DNA of 64,000 nt from Arsenicicoccus dermatophilus (GCF_022568795.1 NZ_JAKZHU010000001.1:2108001-2172000); one strand, 5' to 3'; counted from the first letter of the stretch, positions 38,450-47,439 are shown. Notes: generated from the sequence alone by a model not told the origin. Numbers and translations: made by a program.

Positions 38450-40564
38450 TCAGCGCGTGGGGGACTCGCGATCGGGGTCGTTGAGGTCGCCGGGTCCGTT
38501 CGTCGCCGACACCGCGTCGGCCTCGACCTGCGCCGGGGCGCCGGACGCCGCCGCCGCGAGCGGGTCGCCGCAGCCGCGCAGCGCCTGGGTCGCCGGGTTG
38601 GCCACCGACAGCGGCAGCAGCTTGCGCCCGGTCGGACCGGTCTCGATCACCGTCCCCATGGTCATGCAGACCCCGCACTCGAAGCACGGCGTCCACCGGC
38701 AGTCCTCGACCTCGGTGAGGCTGAGCGCGTCCTGCCAGTCGTCCCACAGCCACTGCTTGTCCAGCCCGGAGTCGATGTGGTCCCAGGGCAGGACCTCGTC
38801 CTCGTCCCGCTCGCGCTGGGTGTACCACTCCACGTCCACGCCGGTGCCCGCGAGCGCCTCGGCGGCGCACCGCATCCAGCGGTCGTAGGAGAAGTGCTCG
38901 CTCCAGCCGTCCATCCGCCCGCCGTCGCGGTAGACCGCCTCGATCACCGCGCCGACGCGCCGGTCGCCCCGGGACAGCAGACCCTCGACCTGGCCGGGCT
39001 GGCCGTCGTGGTAGCGGAACCCGATCGACGAGCCGTAGCGCCGGTCGGACCGGATCGCCTCGCGCAGCTTGGCCAGGCGGTCGTCGATGCCCTCCGGCGA
39101 CAGCTGGGGAGCCCACTGGAAGGGCGTGTGCGCCTTCGGCACGAAGCCGCCGATCGACACCGTGCAGCGGATGTCCTTGCGGCCGCTGGCCTCTCGCCCG
39201 GTCTCGATGACCCGCTTGGCGAGCTCGGCGATCTGCAGGACGTCCTCGTCGGTCTCGGTCGGCAGACCGCACATGAAGTACAGCTTGACGTTGCGCCAGC
39301 CCGCGCCATACGCGGCGGACACGGTCGAGATGAGGTCCTCCTCGGACACCATCTTGTTGATGACCTTGCGGATCCGCTCCGAGCCGCCCTCCGGGGCGAA
39401 GGTCAGGCCCGAGCGGCGCCCGTTGCGGGTGAGCTCGTTGGCCAGGTCGATGTTGAAGGCGTCGACGCGCGTCGACGGCAGCGACAGCGAGGTGTTGGTG
39501 CCCTCGTAGCGGTCCGCCAGTCCCCGCGTGATGTCCCCGATCTCGGTGTGGTCCGCCGAGGACAGCGACAGCAGCCCGACCTCCTCGAAGCCCGTCGCCG
39601 CCAGGCCCCGCTCGACCATCTCGCCGATGCCGGTGATGGACCGCTCGCGCACCGGGCGGGTGATCATCCCCGCCTGGCAGAAGCGGCACCCGCGCGTGCA
39701 CCCGCGGAAGATCTCCACGCTCATCCGCTCGTGGACCGACTCGGCGAGAGGCACGAGCGGCTTCTTGGGATAGGGCCAGGCGTCCAGGTCCATGACGGTG
39801 TGCTTGGCGACCCGCTCGGGCACGCCCGGCGCGGTGGGCGTCACCGCCTCGATGCGGCCGTCCGGCAGGTAGCTCACGGCATACAGGCTCGGCACGTAGA
39901 CCCCTCCGGTCCGGGCCAGCTCCAGGAGGATCCCCTCGCGCCCACCCGGTCGGCCGGCAGCCTTCCACGCCGACACCAGGTCGGTGACGCGCAGGACCGC
40001 CTCCTCGCCGTCGCCGACGATCGCGCAGTCGACGAAGTCCGCCATCGGCTCGGGGTTGAAGGACGCGTGCCCGCCCATGACCACGATCGGGTCGTCGATG
40101 GTGCGGTCCGCCGCGTGCAGCGGGATGCCCGCGAGCTCCAGCGCCGCCAGCAGGTTGGTGTAGCCCAGCTCCGTGGAGAAGGAGACACCGAAGAGGTCGA
40201 AGTCGCGGACCGCGCGGTGCCCGTCGACGGTCAGCTGCGGTATGCCGGCCTCGCGCAGCCGCTCCTCCATGTCGCGCCACACCGAGTAGGTGCGCTCGGC
40301 GAGGGCGTCGGGGCGCTCGTTGAGGACCTCGTAGAGGATCATCATCCCCTGGTTGGGCACGCCCACCTCGTAGGCGTCGGGGTACATCAGCGCCCAGCGG
40401 ACGGTCAGCTCGGCGCCGTCGGGGCCGTGGCCGCCGCAGTGCCAGTGCTTGACCTGGGAGTTGAGCTCGCCGCCGACATACTGGATCGGCTTGCTGACCT
40501 GCTCCAGCAGCGGCTCGAGGGCCTCGTAGTAAGAGGCGCCGGGTGCGATGTGGGTCACGGTCAT
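38450..40564 (-). CDS. TIGR03960 B12-binding-domain radical-SAM protein
   Basis: A 704-residue enzyme. The N-terminal region resembles a cobalamin-binding domain (ALMYPDAYEVGVPNQGM; VVMGGHASFNPEP). The radical-SAM core has CTRGCRFC (4Fe-4S cluster), SSADHTEIGD and APEGGSERIRKVINK. A C-terminal CFECGVC cysteine motif follows. The family's partner (DUF2344/TIGR03936) is normally adjacent but is here at 28949-29716. Reaction unknown; a methyltransferase or RNA-modifying role is possible. Start ATG 40564 without a strong ribosome site. Convergent with tetR. Confidence 0.92.
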   Translation of the reverse strand: MTVTHIAPGASYYEALEPLLEQVSKPIQYVGGELNSQVKHWHCGGHGPDGAELTVRWALMYPDAYEVGVPNQGMMILYEVLNERPDALAERTYSVWRDMEERLREAGIPQLTVDGHRAVRDFDLFGVSFSTELGYTNLLAALELAGIPLHAADRTIDDPIVVMGGHASFNPEPMADFVDCAIVGDGEEAVLRVTDLVSAWKAAGRPGGREGILLELARTGGVYVPSLYAVSYLPDGRIEAVTPTAPGVPERVAKHTVMDLDAWPYPKKPLVPLAESVHERMSVEIFRGCTRGCRFCQAGMITRPVRERSITGIGEMVERGLAATGFEEVGLLSLSSADHTEIGDITRGLADRYEGTNTSLSLPSTRVDAFNIDLANELTRNGRRSGLTFAPEGGSERIRKVINKMVSEEDLISTVSAAYGAGWRNVKLYFMCGLPTETDEDVLQIAELAKRVIETGREASGRKDIRCTVSIGGFVPKAHTPFQWAPQLSPEGIDDRLAKLREAIRSDRRYGSSIGFRYHDGQPGQVEGLLSRGDRRVGAVIEAVYRDGGRMDGWSEHFSYDRWMRCAAEALAGTGVDVEWYTQRERDEDEVLPWDHIDSGLDKQWLWDDWQDALSLTEVEDCRWTPCFECGVCMTMGTVIETGPTGRKLLPLSVANPATQALRGCGDPLAAAASGAPAQVEADAVSATNGPGDLNDPDRESPTR

Positions 40565-40703
40565 GCCCTCCAGGGTAAGGGCGACCTACTCCTGGACACT
40601 CCCCAGAAGCCGCACGAGTCTGACAAGGTGGGAGCCGACGGGGCGAGGGGGACGTCACAGGCCCGAGCCCGACCGCAACCGCCATGCACGCGAGGAGATC
40701 CCG

Positions 40704-41918
40704 ATGACCGAGCCGCTCACCCCGCCGCCTGCCACCGCCCCCGAGCCGGCCCTGCGTCTGGAGGCGCCCCCGGCCCCTGCCCCCGTGCCGGCCACCCAGG
40801 CCCCCACGATGGCGCCCGCCGTCCCGCAGGAGGCCATGCCCGGACTCGACGCCAAGGTCGAGGACTACCTCGCCGCCCTGACCAGCGCCCAGGCCAAGAG
40901 CCCGGAGTTCGAGGCCAAGGCGGCCGACGTGCGCACCATGGGTGACACCGAGATCCGCCAGGCCGCCGAGTCCTCCAACCGCCTGCTCAAGACGCCCGTC
41001 AAGGCGCTGCAGGAGGGCGGTCTGTCCGCCGAGTCCGGCGTCGGCAAGACCCTGCAGGACCTGCGCCGCACCGTGGAGGACCTGGACCCCAGCCAGGCCA
41101 AGGGCCCCAAGAAGTTCCTCGGGATGATCCCCTTCGGCGACAAGGTCACCGACTACTTCCGCAAGTACGAGTCCGCCCAGGGCCACCTCGACGGCATCCT
41201 GCAGTCGCTCAAGAACGGCCAGGCCGAGCTGCAGCAGGACAACGCCGCGCTCAACCAGGAGAAGCAGCAGCTCTGGGCCACCATGGGCATGCTCAACCAG
41301 TACATCTACGTCGCCGAGCGCCTCGACGCCAAGGTCTCCGCCCAGATCGCCGAGCTGGACCTGTCCGACCCCGACAAGGCCAAGGCGCTGCGCGAGGACG
41401 TGCTGTTCTACGTTCGGCAGAAGCACCAGGACCTGCTCACCCAGCTCGCCGTGTCGATCCAGAACTACCTGGCCATCGACATCGTCATCAAGAACAACAT
41501 CGAGCTCATCAAGGGTGTCGACCGCGCGTCCACCACCACGGTCAGCGCGCTGCGCACCGCCGTGATCGTCGCTCAGGCGCTCAACAACCAGAAGCTCGTC
41601 CTGGAGCAGATCACGGCGCTCAACCAGACCACCTCGATGATGATCGAGCGCACCTCCGAGCTGCTGCGCGACAACTCCGTGGAGATCCAGAAGCAGGCGG
41701 CCTCGGCCACCATCGGGCTCCCCCAGCTGCAGGCGGCCTTCCAGAACATCTACGCCACCATGGACTCCATCGACACCTTCCGCAGCCAGGCGCTGGACAC
41801 CATGGCCACCACCATCGGCACCCTGGAGGGCGAGGTCGCCAAGTCCCAGGAGTACCTCGCCCGCGTGAAGCAGACCGACGAGCGCCGCGCCTCCGGCTCC
41901 CTCGAGCTGGGCCGGTGA
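40704..41918 (+). CDS. TelA/KlaA-family toxic-anion-resistance protein
   Basis: A 404-residue protein: a ~45-residue Pro/Ala-rich N-terminus, then the TelA fold with KKFLGMIPFGDKVTDYFRKYESAQGHLDGILQSLKNGQ, VRQKHQDLLTQLAVSIQNYLAIDIVIKNN and long heptad-like helices to the end. The family is linked to tellurite, colicin or antibiotic tolerance in other bacteria, by an unknown mechanism. ATG 40704 follows GAGGAGA. Its stop overlaps the GTG of an AAA ATPase (GTGA), so the two are translationally coupled. Cytoplasmic; no membrane segment. Confidence 0.9.
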   Translation: MTEPLTPPPATAPEPALRLEAPPAPAPVPATQAPTMAPAVPQEAMPGLDAKVEDYLAALTSAQAKSPEFEAKAADVRTMGDTEIRQAAESSNRLLKTPVKALQEGGLSAESGVGKTLQDLRRTVEDLDPSQAKGPKKFLGMIPFGDKVTDYFRKYESAQGHLDGILQSLKNGQAELQQDNAALNQEKQQLWATMGMLNQYIYVAERLDAKVSAQIAELDLSDPDKAKALREDVLFYVRQKHQDLLTQLAVSIQNYLAIDIVIKNNIELIKGVDRASTTTVSALRTAVIVAQALNNQKLVLEQITALNQTTSMMIERTSELLRDNSVEIQKQAASATIGLPQLQAAFQNIYATMDSIDTFRSQALDTMATTIGTLEGEVAKSQEYLARVKQTDERRASGSLELGR

Positions 41919-43582
41919 CCGGCGCCTCCCTCGCCGCCGCGGTCAACGCCCTCGTCGGTGTCGGCCGCACGGCCGGTCTGGACGAGGGCCAGGTCCGTGA
42001 GGAGGCGCTCGCCCTGTCCGCCGCCGTCCTGCAGACCGCCTCCCCCAGCCAGGTCCACACCGCGTGGGCGAGCAGCACGGGGCGCACCACCGCCGACTTC
42101 TTCGACCTCGCGCCCCGCGGGCGGCGGTATGCCGTCAGCCCCACCCCCCTGCTCGACCGGCTGGGCCGGGAGGCTCACCCGCAGGCGGGCGCCTATGCGC
42201 GCGCGCTCGCCGAGGTCGCGGCGGCGGCGTGCACGGTGCCCGGCGCGGACGCCGCCGCGGTCGGCCGGGCGACGACGAGCGGTCAGGCGCAGCTCGCCGC
42301 GGCGGGTGCCTCCTCCTCGCCCGACCCCTCCTCGCCCGCCCTCCCAGGGCCAGGCTGGCCCCGATCGGTACGTCCAGGCCCCGCTGCGAACGTGCCACGG
42401 GGCCAGCCTGGCCCCGTGGGTGGCGCAGACCCGGGCACCGGACCGGCTCCCGCCACCACCTCGGACGCTCTGCGCGAGCAGCTGCGCTCGCTGGAGGACG
42501 CCACCCTGGAGGCCCTGCGGCGGCTGCCCGGCGGGCTCCACCCAGGGGCTCCCGGATCCCCCGCCCCCCACCTCGGCGAGCCCGTGGGCGCCGGGCCCCT
42601 CCCGCCTGCGGCGCCTCCCGGGCTGCCGGGCCCTCCCGCAGTCCCCGGCCTGCCCGGTACCCCACCCGCCGACCCGGGTGCCGCTCCACCCGCCGCTCCG
42701 GCCACGCCCGGGACCGACCCGGCCACCGCAGCCGGCATACCCCCGGCTCCGGCGGAGCCGGAGAAGTCCCTCGACGAGCTGCTCGCCGACCTCGACGCCC
42801 TCGTCGGGCTCGCCGCCGTCAAGCGTGAGGTCCACCGCCAGGTCGCGATCCTGCAGATGGAGGCCAAGCGCGCGAAGGCCGGGCTGCGCAGCGCCACCAT
42901 CACCCGCCACCTGGTCTTCACGGGCAACCCGGGCACGGGCAAGACCACCGTCGCCCGCCTGGTCGGGGGGATCTATCGCGCCCTCGGCCTGCTCAGCAAG
43001 GGCCAGCTGGTGGAGGTGGACCGCTCCGAGCTCGTCGCGGGCTACCTCGGTCAGACGGCCACCAAGACCGCGGAGGTCGTGCGCAGCGCCCTCGGCGGCG
43101 TCCTGTTCATCGACGAGGCCTACTCCCTCGGGGGCGACCAGTACGGCACCGAGGCCGTGGACACGCTCGTGAAGGAGATGGAGGACAATCGGGGCGACCT
43201 CGTCGTCATCGTCGCGGGCTACCCCGAGCCGATGCGCGGGTTCATCGCCACCAATCCCGGTCTGGCGAGCCGGTTCTCGACCACCGTAGAGTTCGAGGAC
43301 TACACCGACGACGAGCTCGTCGGCATCCTGCAGGAGCTGGCGTGCAAGAACGACTACGACCTGGGCGAGGCGGCCGTGACGAGGTTCCGGGAGATCCTGG
43401 CCGCGACCCCGAGGGGCGAGGCCTTCGGGAACGGGAGGTTCGTCCGCAACGCCCTGGAGGCGGCGATCGGGAGGCACGCGTGGCGGCTGCGCGACGAGGA
43501 GGAGCCCACCGTCGAGCAGCTGCGGACCCTGCAGCCGCAGGACCTCGAGGACCGCGACGGCGTGGACCTGAGCGTGGACTGA
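41915..43582 (+). CDS. AAA ATPase, CbbX/SpoVK-like, with repeat-containing linker
   Basis: A 555-residue protein. Residues 1-125 are helical and unrecognised. A ~140-residue Pro/Gly/Ala linker (about 130-275) includes 23 residues encoded by a 69-bp dispersed repeat (42347-42415). The C-terminal AAA domain has DLDALVGLAAVKREVHRQV, Walker A GNPGTGKTT (about 337-345), Walker B VLFIDEAYSL and the sensor/arginine region NPGLASRFSTTVEF. It belongs to the CbbX/SpoVK/EccA AAA subgroup, which remodels partner proteins. It starts inside the telA stop and ends in a CTGA overlap with the SGNH gene. The probable partner is the TelA protein; that is inference. Confidence 0.9.
   Translation: MTGASLAAAVNALVGVGRTAGLDEGQVREEALALSAAVLQTASPSQVHTAWASSTGRTTADFFDLAPRGRRYAVSPTPLLDRLGREAHPQAGAYARALAEVAAAACTVPGADAAAVGRATTSGQAQLAAAGASSSPDPSSPALPGPGWPRSVRPGPAANVPRGQPGPVGGADPGTGPAPATTSDALREQLRSLEDATLEALRRLPGGLHPGAPGSPAPHLGEPVGAGPLPPAAPPGLPGPPAVPGLPGTPPADPGAAPPAAPATPGTDPATAAGIPPAPAEPEKSLDELLADLDALVGLAAVKREVHRQVAILQMEAKRAKAGLRSATITRHLVFTGNPGTGKTTVARLVGGIYRALGLLSKGQLVEVDRSELVAGYLGQTATKTAEVVRSALGGVLFIDEAYSLGGDQYGTEAVDTLVKEMEDNRGDLVVIVAGYPEPMRGFIATNPGLASRFSTTVEFEDYTDDELVGILQELACKNDYDLGEAAVTRFREILAATPRGEAFGNGRFVRNALEAAIGRHAWRLRDEEEPTVEQLRTLQPQDLEDRDGVDLSVD
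42347..42415. repeat. REPIN-like double-palindrome element, copy B, inside a gene
   Basis: Same arms as copy A (GGGCCAGGCTGGCCCC at 42347-42362 and GGGGCCAGCCTGGCCCC at 42399-42415), same 69-bp length, and the same GAACGTGCCAC end of the middle. It lies in frame within the linker of the AAA ATPase gene; 69 bp equals 23 codons, so the frame is kept. Confidence 0.8.
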
Positions 43583-44442
43583 GCCGCCCAGGAGCCACCG
43601 GTCCCCGGGCCGGGTTGGTCCTCGCCCTGGACCGGGTGCGTCGTCGTCGGACCCCCCTGCTCGCAGGCGCCGGCCTGCTCGCGGTGGGCGCGTGGGTGGT
43701 GCCCGCGCACCTGCCCGCCGGGGCCCTGACCGGCGCCCTGTCGTTCCCCCTCCGGCCCGCGCCGTCCGCCGTCACCACGGAGGCGACAGGCCGCACGCTC
43801 GTGGCCCTCGGCGACTCGGTCACCGTCGGCGAGGGCCAGGAGAGCCCCGCGTTCCCCCAGCGCCTGGCCGACCGGCTCTCCCGCAGTGGCCCCCCGGTCA
43901 AGGCCCTCAACCTGGGCGTGGACGGGCAGACCGCGGCCGACCTCCTCCAGATGGTCCGCCGCAACCCCGCGATCCGTCGAGCCGTGACGACCTCCGACCT
44001 GGTGGTGATCACCTCGGGGGCGAACGACGTGCTGGACCTGTTCGGCGAGACGGCGGACCAGGACTGCGGCGCCGCGTGCATCGACCGCGGGGCCCAGGGC
44101 GTGCAGCAGCACATCGCCGCGGCGCTGCACGAGGTGCGCTCGCTCCAGAGCCGCCCGGGCGCCCGCGCCGTGGTGACGACGTACTGGAACGTCGGCCTCG
44201 ACGGGCAGGTCGCCCGCCAGGCCGAGACCCCGCAGATGTACGCCTGGACCGACCGGCTCACCCGCGCCGTCAACCAGCGCCTGTGCCAGGCCGCCGCCAA
44301 GGAGGGCGCCACCTGCGTCGACCTCTACGCGCCGTTCAAGGCCGGCGGGGATCCGACGCCCCTGCTGGCCGAGGACGGGGACCACCCCAGCCCGGCCGGG
44401 CAGCAGCTCATCGCCGACCAGATCGTCCGCGCCCTGTCCTGA
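43579..44442 (+). CDS. SGNH/GDSL hydrolase, membrane-anchored or exported
   Basis: An SGNH hydrolase with all four blocks: ALGDSVTVGEG (nucleophile Ser), NLGVDGQTA, ITSGANDV and the C-terminal DGDHPSPAG (Asp-His). A basic stretch (RVRRRR) followed by LLAGAGLLAVGAWVVP near the N-terminus looks like a signal anchor, so it probably works outside the cell on esters or acetyl groups. Start codon uncertain: CTG at 43579 overlaps the AAA gene's stop (CTGA) and gives 287 residues; TTG 43615 and GTG 43651 are alternatives. It is the third gene of the telA-AAA operon. Confidence 0.85.
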   Translation: MSRPGATGPRAGLVLALDRVRRRRTPLLAGAGLLAVGAWVVPAHLPAGALTGALSFPLRPAPSAVTTEATGRTLVALGDSVTVGEGQESPAFPQRLADRLSRSGPPVKALNLGVDGQTAADLLQMVRRNPAIRRAVTTSDLVVITSGANDVLDLFGETADQDCGAACIDRGAQGVQQHIAAALHEVRSLQSRPGARAVVTTYWNVGLDGQVARQAETPQMYAWTDRLTRAVNQRLCQAAAKEGATCVDLYAPFKAGGDPTPLLAEDGDHPSPAGQQLIADQIVRALS

Positions 44443-44454
44443 GCCGGGCGCGGG

Positions 44455-44964
44455 TCATCGGCCCGGCACCCCTCGGCGCCCGGGCTTGCGACGGACGTAG
44501 ACCTGCTTGCGGACCCGCGCCACGACGGCGCCGTCCGGGGCCACCACGTCGTTGTCGAACCACACCAGCGCCTTGCGCCCGCCCTCGGTCTGCCGGCGGA
44601 TCTCGGCGAGGTGCTCGTCGGTGAGCGTGAACTCGGCGCGCACCTCGGTGCGACCGGGTGACACGAACTCGATCTCGGCGGCCTTGTCCCACACCACGTA
44701 GTCGCTGCCGAGGTTGCGCAGCACCATGATCATCCAGAAGGGATCGGTCATCGAGTACAGCGAGCCGCCGTACTGCGTCCCCACGTAGTTGGCGGTCACC
44801 CGGTGCTTGCGCAGCCGCACCTGCACGTGCCGGAAGTCCTCGCCGATCTCGGTGACGTGGATGCCCGAGCACAGGAACGGCGGCCAGAGGTTCATCACCC
44901 GGCGCATCGTCTCGGCACCCTGGACCAGGGTCGCGACGTCGGCATAGTTCCGGGGCAGGCGCAT
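44455..44964 (-). CDS. DUF4442 hotdog-fold (thioesterase-like) protein
   Basis: A 169-residue single-domain protein matching DUF4442: MNLWPPFLCSGIHVTEI, VRLRKHRVTANYVGTQYGGSLYSMTDPFWMIM and the C-terminal RVRKQVYVRRK. The hotdog fold suggests acyl-CoA thioesterase activity, but no catalytic residue assignment is firm. It lies 46 bases after ribF in the same direction and is convergent with the SGNH gene, only 12 bases away. Confidence 0.85.
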   Translation of the reverse strand: MRLPRNYADVATLVQGAETMRRVMNLWPPFLCSGIHVTEIGEDFRHVQVRLRKHRVTANYVGTQYGGSLYSMTDPFWMIMVLRNLGSDYVVWDKAAEIEFVSPGRTEVRAEFTLTDEHLAEIRRQTEGGRKALVWFDNDVVAPDGAVVARVRKQVYVRRKPGRRGVPGR

Positions 44965-45010
44965 GGTCCCGACCCTAGCCAGGCCGTATGACGGCCCGCA
45001 GCACCGCCCG

Positions 45011-45970
45011 TCAGGCGGGCACGACCGGGGCGAGGACCTCCCGGCAGCGGGCGACGTCGTCGGCCATCACCGCGAGCAGCTCGTCGACCGAGCCGAAGCG
45101 CAGCGTGGGCCTCAGGTGCTCGACGAGCTCGACGGCCACGCGCTCGCCGTAGAGGTCCAGGTCGGTGCGGTCCAGGACGTAGGCCTCGACGCGGCGCTCG
45201 GTGCCGTCGAAGGTCGGGTTGGTGCCCACGGACACGGCGGCCGGCAGCGCCCGGTCGACGTCGCCCGCGGCCCGGTCCAGGCGCACCAACCACCCGGCGT
45301 AGACCCCGTCGGCGGGCACCAGGCCGTAGGCGTCGGGGCTGAGGTTGGCCGTGGGATAGCCGAGCTCGCGGCCCCGGTGGTCGCCGTGGACCACGGTGCC
45401 GACCACCCGGTGGGACCGCCCGAGCACCGCGGCGGCGCCCGCCACGTCCCCGGCGAGCAGCTGCTCCCGCACCATGCTGGACGACCAGCGGCGATCGTCG
45501 CCCCGGTCGGACAGGGTGACCACCTCGAAGCCGTGCCGCTCCCCCAGCTCGCGCAGGGTGCCCGCGTCGCCGGAGTTGCGGCGGCCGAAGCGCACGTCCT
45601 CGCCCACGACCACGGCGCACGCGTGCAGGGCGTCGACGAACACCGTCTCGACATACTCCTCGGGGGCCATCGCTGCCAGCTCGCGGGTGAACTCCTGCAC
45701 GAGCACCGCGTCCAGGCCGACCTCCTCGAGCAGGTCGAGGCGGTGGTCCAGGGAGGTGACGGCCGCGGGGGCCCGGTCCGGGTGCAGGACGGCGACGGGG
45801 TGCGGGTCGAAGGTCACGGCGACGGTCTGCGCGTCCCGCCCGGCGGCGAGCTCCAGGGCGGCCTGCAGCACGGCACGGTGACCGCGGTGCACCCCGTCGA
45901 AGTTGCCCAGGGTGACCACGGTCGGGCCGAGGTCAGCGGGGATCTGGGACAGGGAGCTCCATCGATGCAC
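45011..45970 (-). CDS. ribF: RibF, riboflavin kinase/FAD synthetase
   Basis: A 319-residue bifunctional enzyme making FMN and then FAD from riboflavin. The N-terminal nucleotidyltransferase domain has LGNFDGVHRGHR and FGRRNSGD. The C-terminal kinase domain has VVHGDHRGRELGYPTANL and SVGTNPTFDG...VEAYVLD. Start ATG 45970. In many actinobacteria ribF follows truB; here a GntR regulator, fadD remnant and PaiB-like gene lie between them. Confidence 0.96.
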   Translation of the reverse strand: MHRWSSLSQIPADLGPTVVTLGNFDGVHRGHRAVLQAALELAAGRDAQTVAVTFDPHPVAVLHPDRAPAAVTSLDHRLDLLEEVGLDAVLVQEFTRELAAMAPEEYVETVFVDALHACAVVVGEDVRFGRRNSGDAGTLRELGERHGFEVVTLSDRGDDRRWSSSMVREQLLAGDVAGAAAVLGRSHRVVGTVVHGDHRGRELGYPTANLSPDAYGLVPADGVYAGWLVRLDRAAGDVDRALPAAVSVGTNPTFDGTERRVEAYVLDRTDLDLYGERVAVELVEHLRPTLRFGSVDELLAVMADDVARCREVLAPVVPA

Positions 45971-45979
45971 GGGCCAACT

Positions 45980-46663
45980 CTAGTCGCCGTCGCGGTGCCG
46001 CCGACCCAGGTCGGCGAGCACCTGCGCGCGGCGGGTGGCGGCGGGCAGCGACAGCTCGCGCAGGAGGTCCGCGGAGTCGGCGCGACCCAGCGCCGTCAGC
46101 GCCGCGATCTCGGCCTCGACGTCTGCGGGCGACTTGTTCTGGGAGAGCTTGGCCTTGGCGACCCACCGGGTGAGACGGACCTCCACCCCGACGATGGCTC
46201 GCAGCTGCCCGTCGAACCACCGCTGGGGCGCCCGGTCCGTGGTCCACGGCCGCTCCTGGCCGCCCTCGTGACGCCGGGTGAGCCGCTCGACGGCGTCGCG
46301 CAGCCAGGCGGGGTCCTCGTGCGCGACCAGCTCGCCGTACGCATGGACCGTGAGGTAGTCCCAGGTCGGCACCACCCGCCCGTGCTCGGTCGCCGACGGC
46401 AGCCAGGCCGGCGAGACGTAGTGGTCCGGGCCGCGGAGCAGCACCAGCGCCTCACCCGCACCCGCGTGCCGCCACTGGGTGTTGGTGCGCGCGACGTGGG
46501 CGACGAGCGATCCGCGCTCCCCCGCCCCGGGGTCGTAGAGCCACGGCAGCGGCGTCGCCTCCAGACCCTGGTCCCCCTGGGTCACGAGCTCGCCGAAGCT
46601 CAGCCGGTGGAGCAGCGCGCGGACCTGGTCGTCGGAGAGGGCGAAGTGAGCAGGAACGTACAT
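45980..46663 (-). CDS. PaiB-like FMN-binding protein
   Basis: A 227-residue protein of the FMN-binding split-barrel PaiB family. MYVPAHFALSDD at the start, ATPLPWLYDPG, LVAHVARTNTQWR, VPTWDYLTVHAYGEL and a C-terminal AKLSQNKSPADVEA are family hallmarks. In Bacillus PaiB was described as a regulator of proteases and sporulation; here an FMN-dependent enzyme role is as likely. The ATG at 46663 is preferred, another lies three codons upstream. Next to ribF, whose product FMN it probably binds. Confidence 0.9.
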   Translation of the reverse strand: MYVPAHFALSDDQVRALLHRLSFGELVTQGDQGLEATPLPWLYDPGAGERGSLVAHVARTNTQWRHAGAGEALVLLRGPDHYVSPAWLPSATEHGRVVPTWDYLTVHAYGELVAHEDPAWLRDAVERLTRRHEGGQERPWTTDRAPQRWFDGQLRAIVGVEVRLTRWVAKAKLSQNKSPADVEAEIAALTALGRADSADLLRELSLPAATRRAQVLADLGRRHRDGD

Positions 46664-46779
46664 GCCGATCATCGTGGCAGCCCGGCCGCACGCCGACGCA
46701 CCCGGCCCACCACCACGCCCGCCCGCCACCTCACCTCAGGTGCGGTGGTCGGCCTCGATCTCGTCGGCAGACCGTGACG

Positions 46780-47209
46780 CTACGCCCAGGGCAGGATCGC
46801 GGTCGGGTCCAGGGCGACCAGCGCGGTCGCACGGCTGCGCCCGGCACCCAGCACGAGGGACTGGCTCGTGCAGGGGCACAGGCCCTCGAGCTGGGTCTCG
46901 ATGAGGGACGGCGCGACGTACCTGCCGCCGGGGGTCTCGAAGACGTCCTTCTGGCGCCCGAGTCAGCGAGGATGAAGGCCACGTCGGCTGCCAGCGCGGT
47001 CGAGCAGGCCGGCCGCGAGCTCCCGGGCGCGGTTCTCGACCTGCTCTGCTGCCAGGTGAGGGTGACCAGCTCCTCCCCCGGACGTGCTGGAGGGCCGGGC
47101 GGCTCGCGTCGCTCGCCACGGGCTCCCGGAGGAGGTGGCCGATGCTCTCGGCGCGACCCTCGATGACCGGCCAGTCGACGGCCTCGTCCCGGGCGCAGTC
47201 CTCAGGCAT
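46780..47209 (-). pseudogene. Remnant of a long-chain acyl-CoA synthetase (fadD)
   Basis: An intact start (ATG 47209 after GAGGAG) begins MPEDCARDEAVDWP...SIGHLLREPVASD and continues across frames as GEELVTLTW...ENRARELAAGLLDRAG, then DVAFILADSG. It jumps straight to the very end of an AMP-forming synthetase: RQKDVFETPGGRYVAPSLIE, SQSLVLGAGRSRATALVALDP, stop 46780-46782. The ~450 residues with the adenylation core are missing and the frame changes at least twice. This is a decayed gene, not a sequencing artefact. It is divergent from a GntR regulator that may once have controlled it. Confidence 0.75.
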
Positions 47210-47439
47210 GGGCTCTCCTCGACGGGGAGGGGCGGATCGGGCGCCGCCGCGCCGGTGTCGGGATCGTGCCTGGTGCGCGCCGTCGGCGCAGCCCAGGAGC
47301 CCGGCGAGCCGTGTCAGCGGGCGCAGATCCACCCGTATGCCGAATCGCGTCGGCGCGGGCGTCGTGCGGCCCGCCCGGCGGCGGCCGCCCACCCCCGGGG
47401 CATTGGCCGAAACCCGTTACGACCTGCGACAATCCACCC

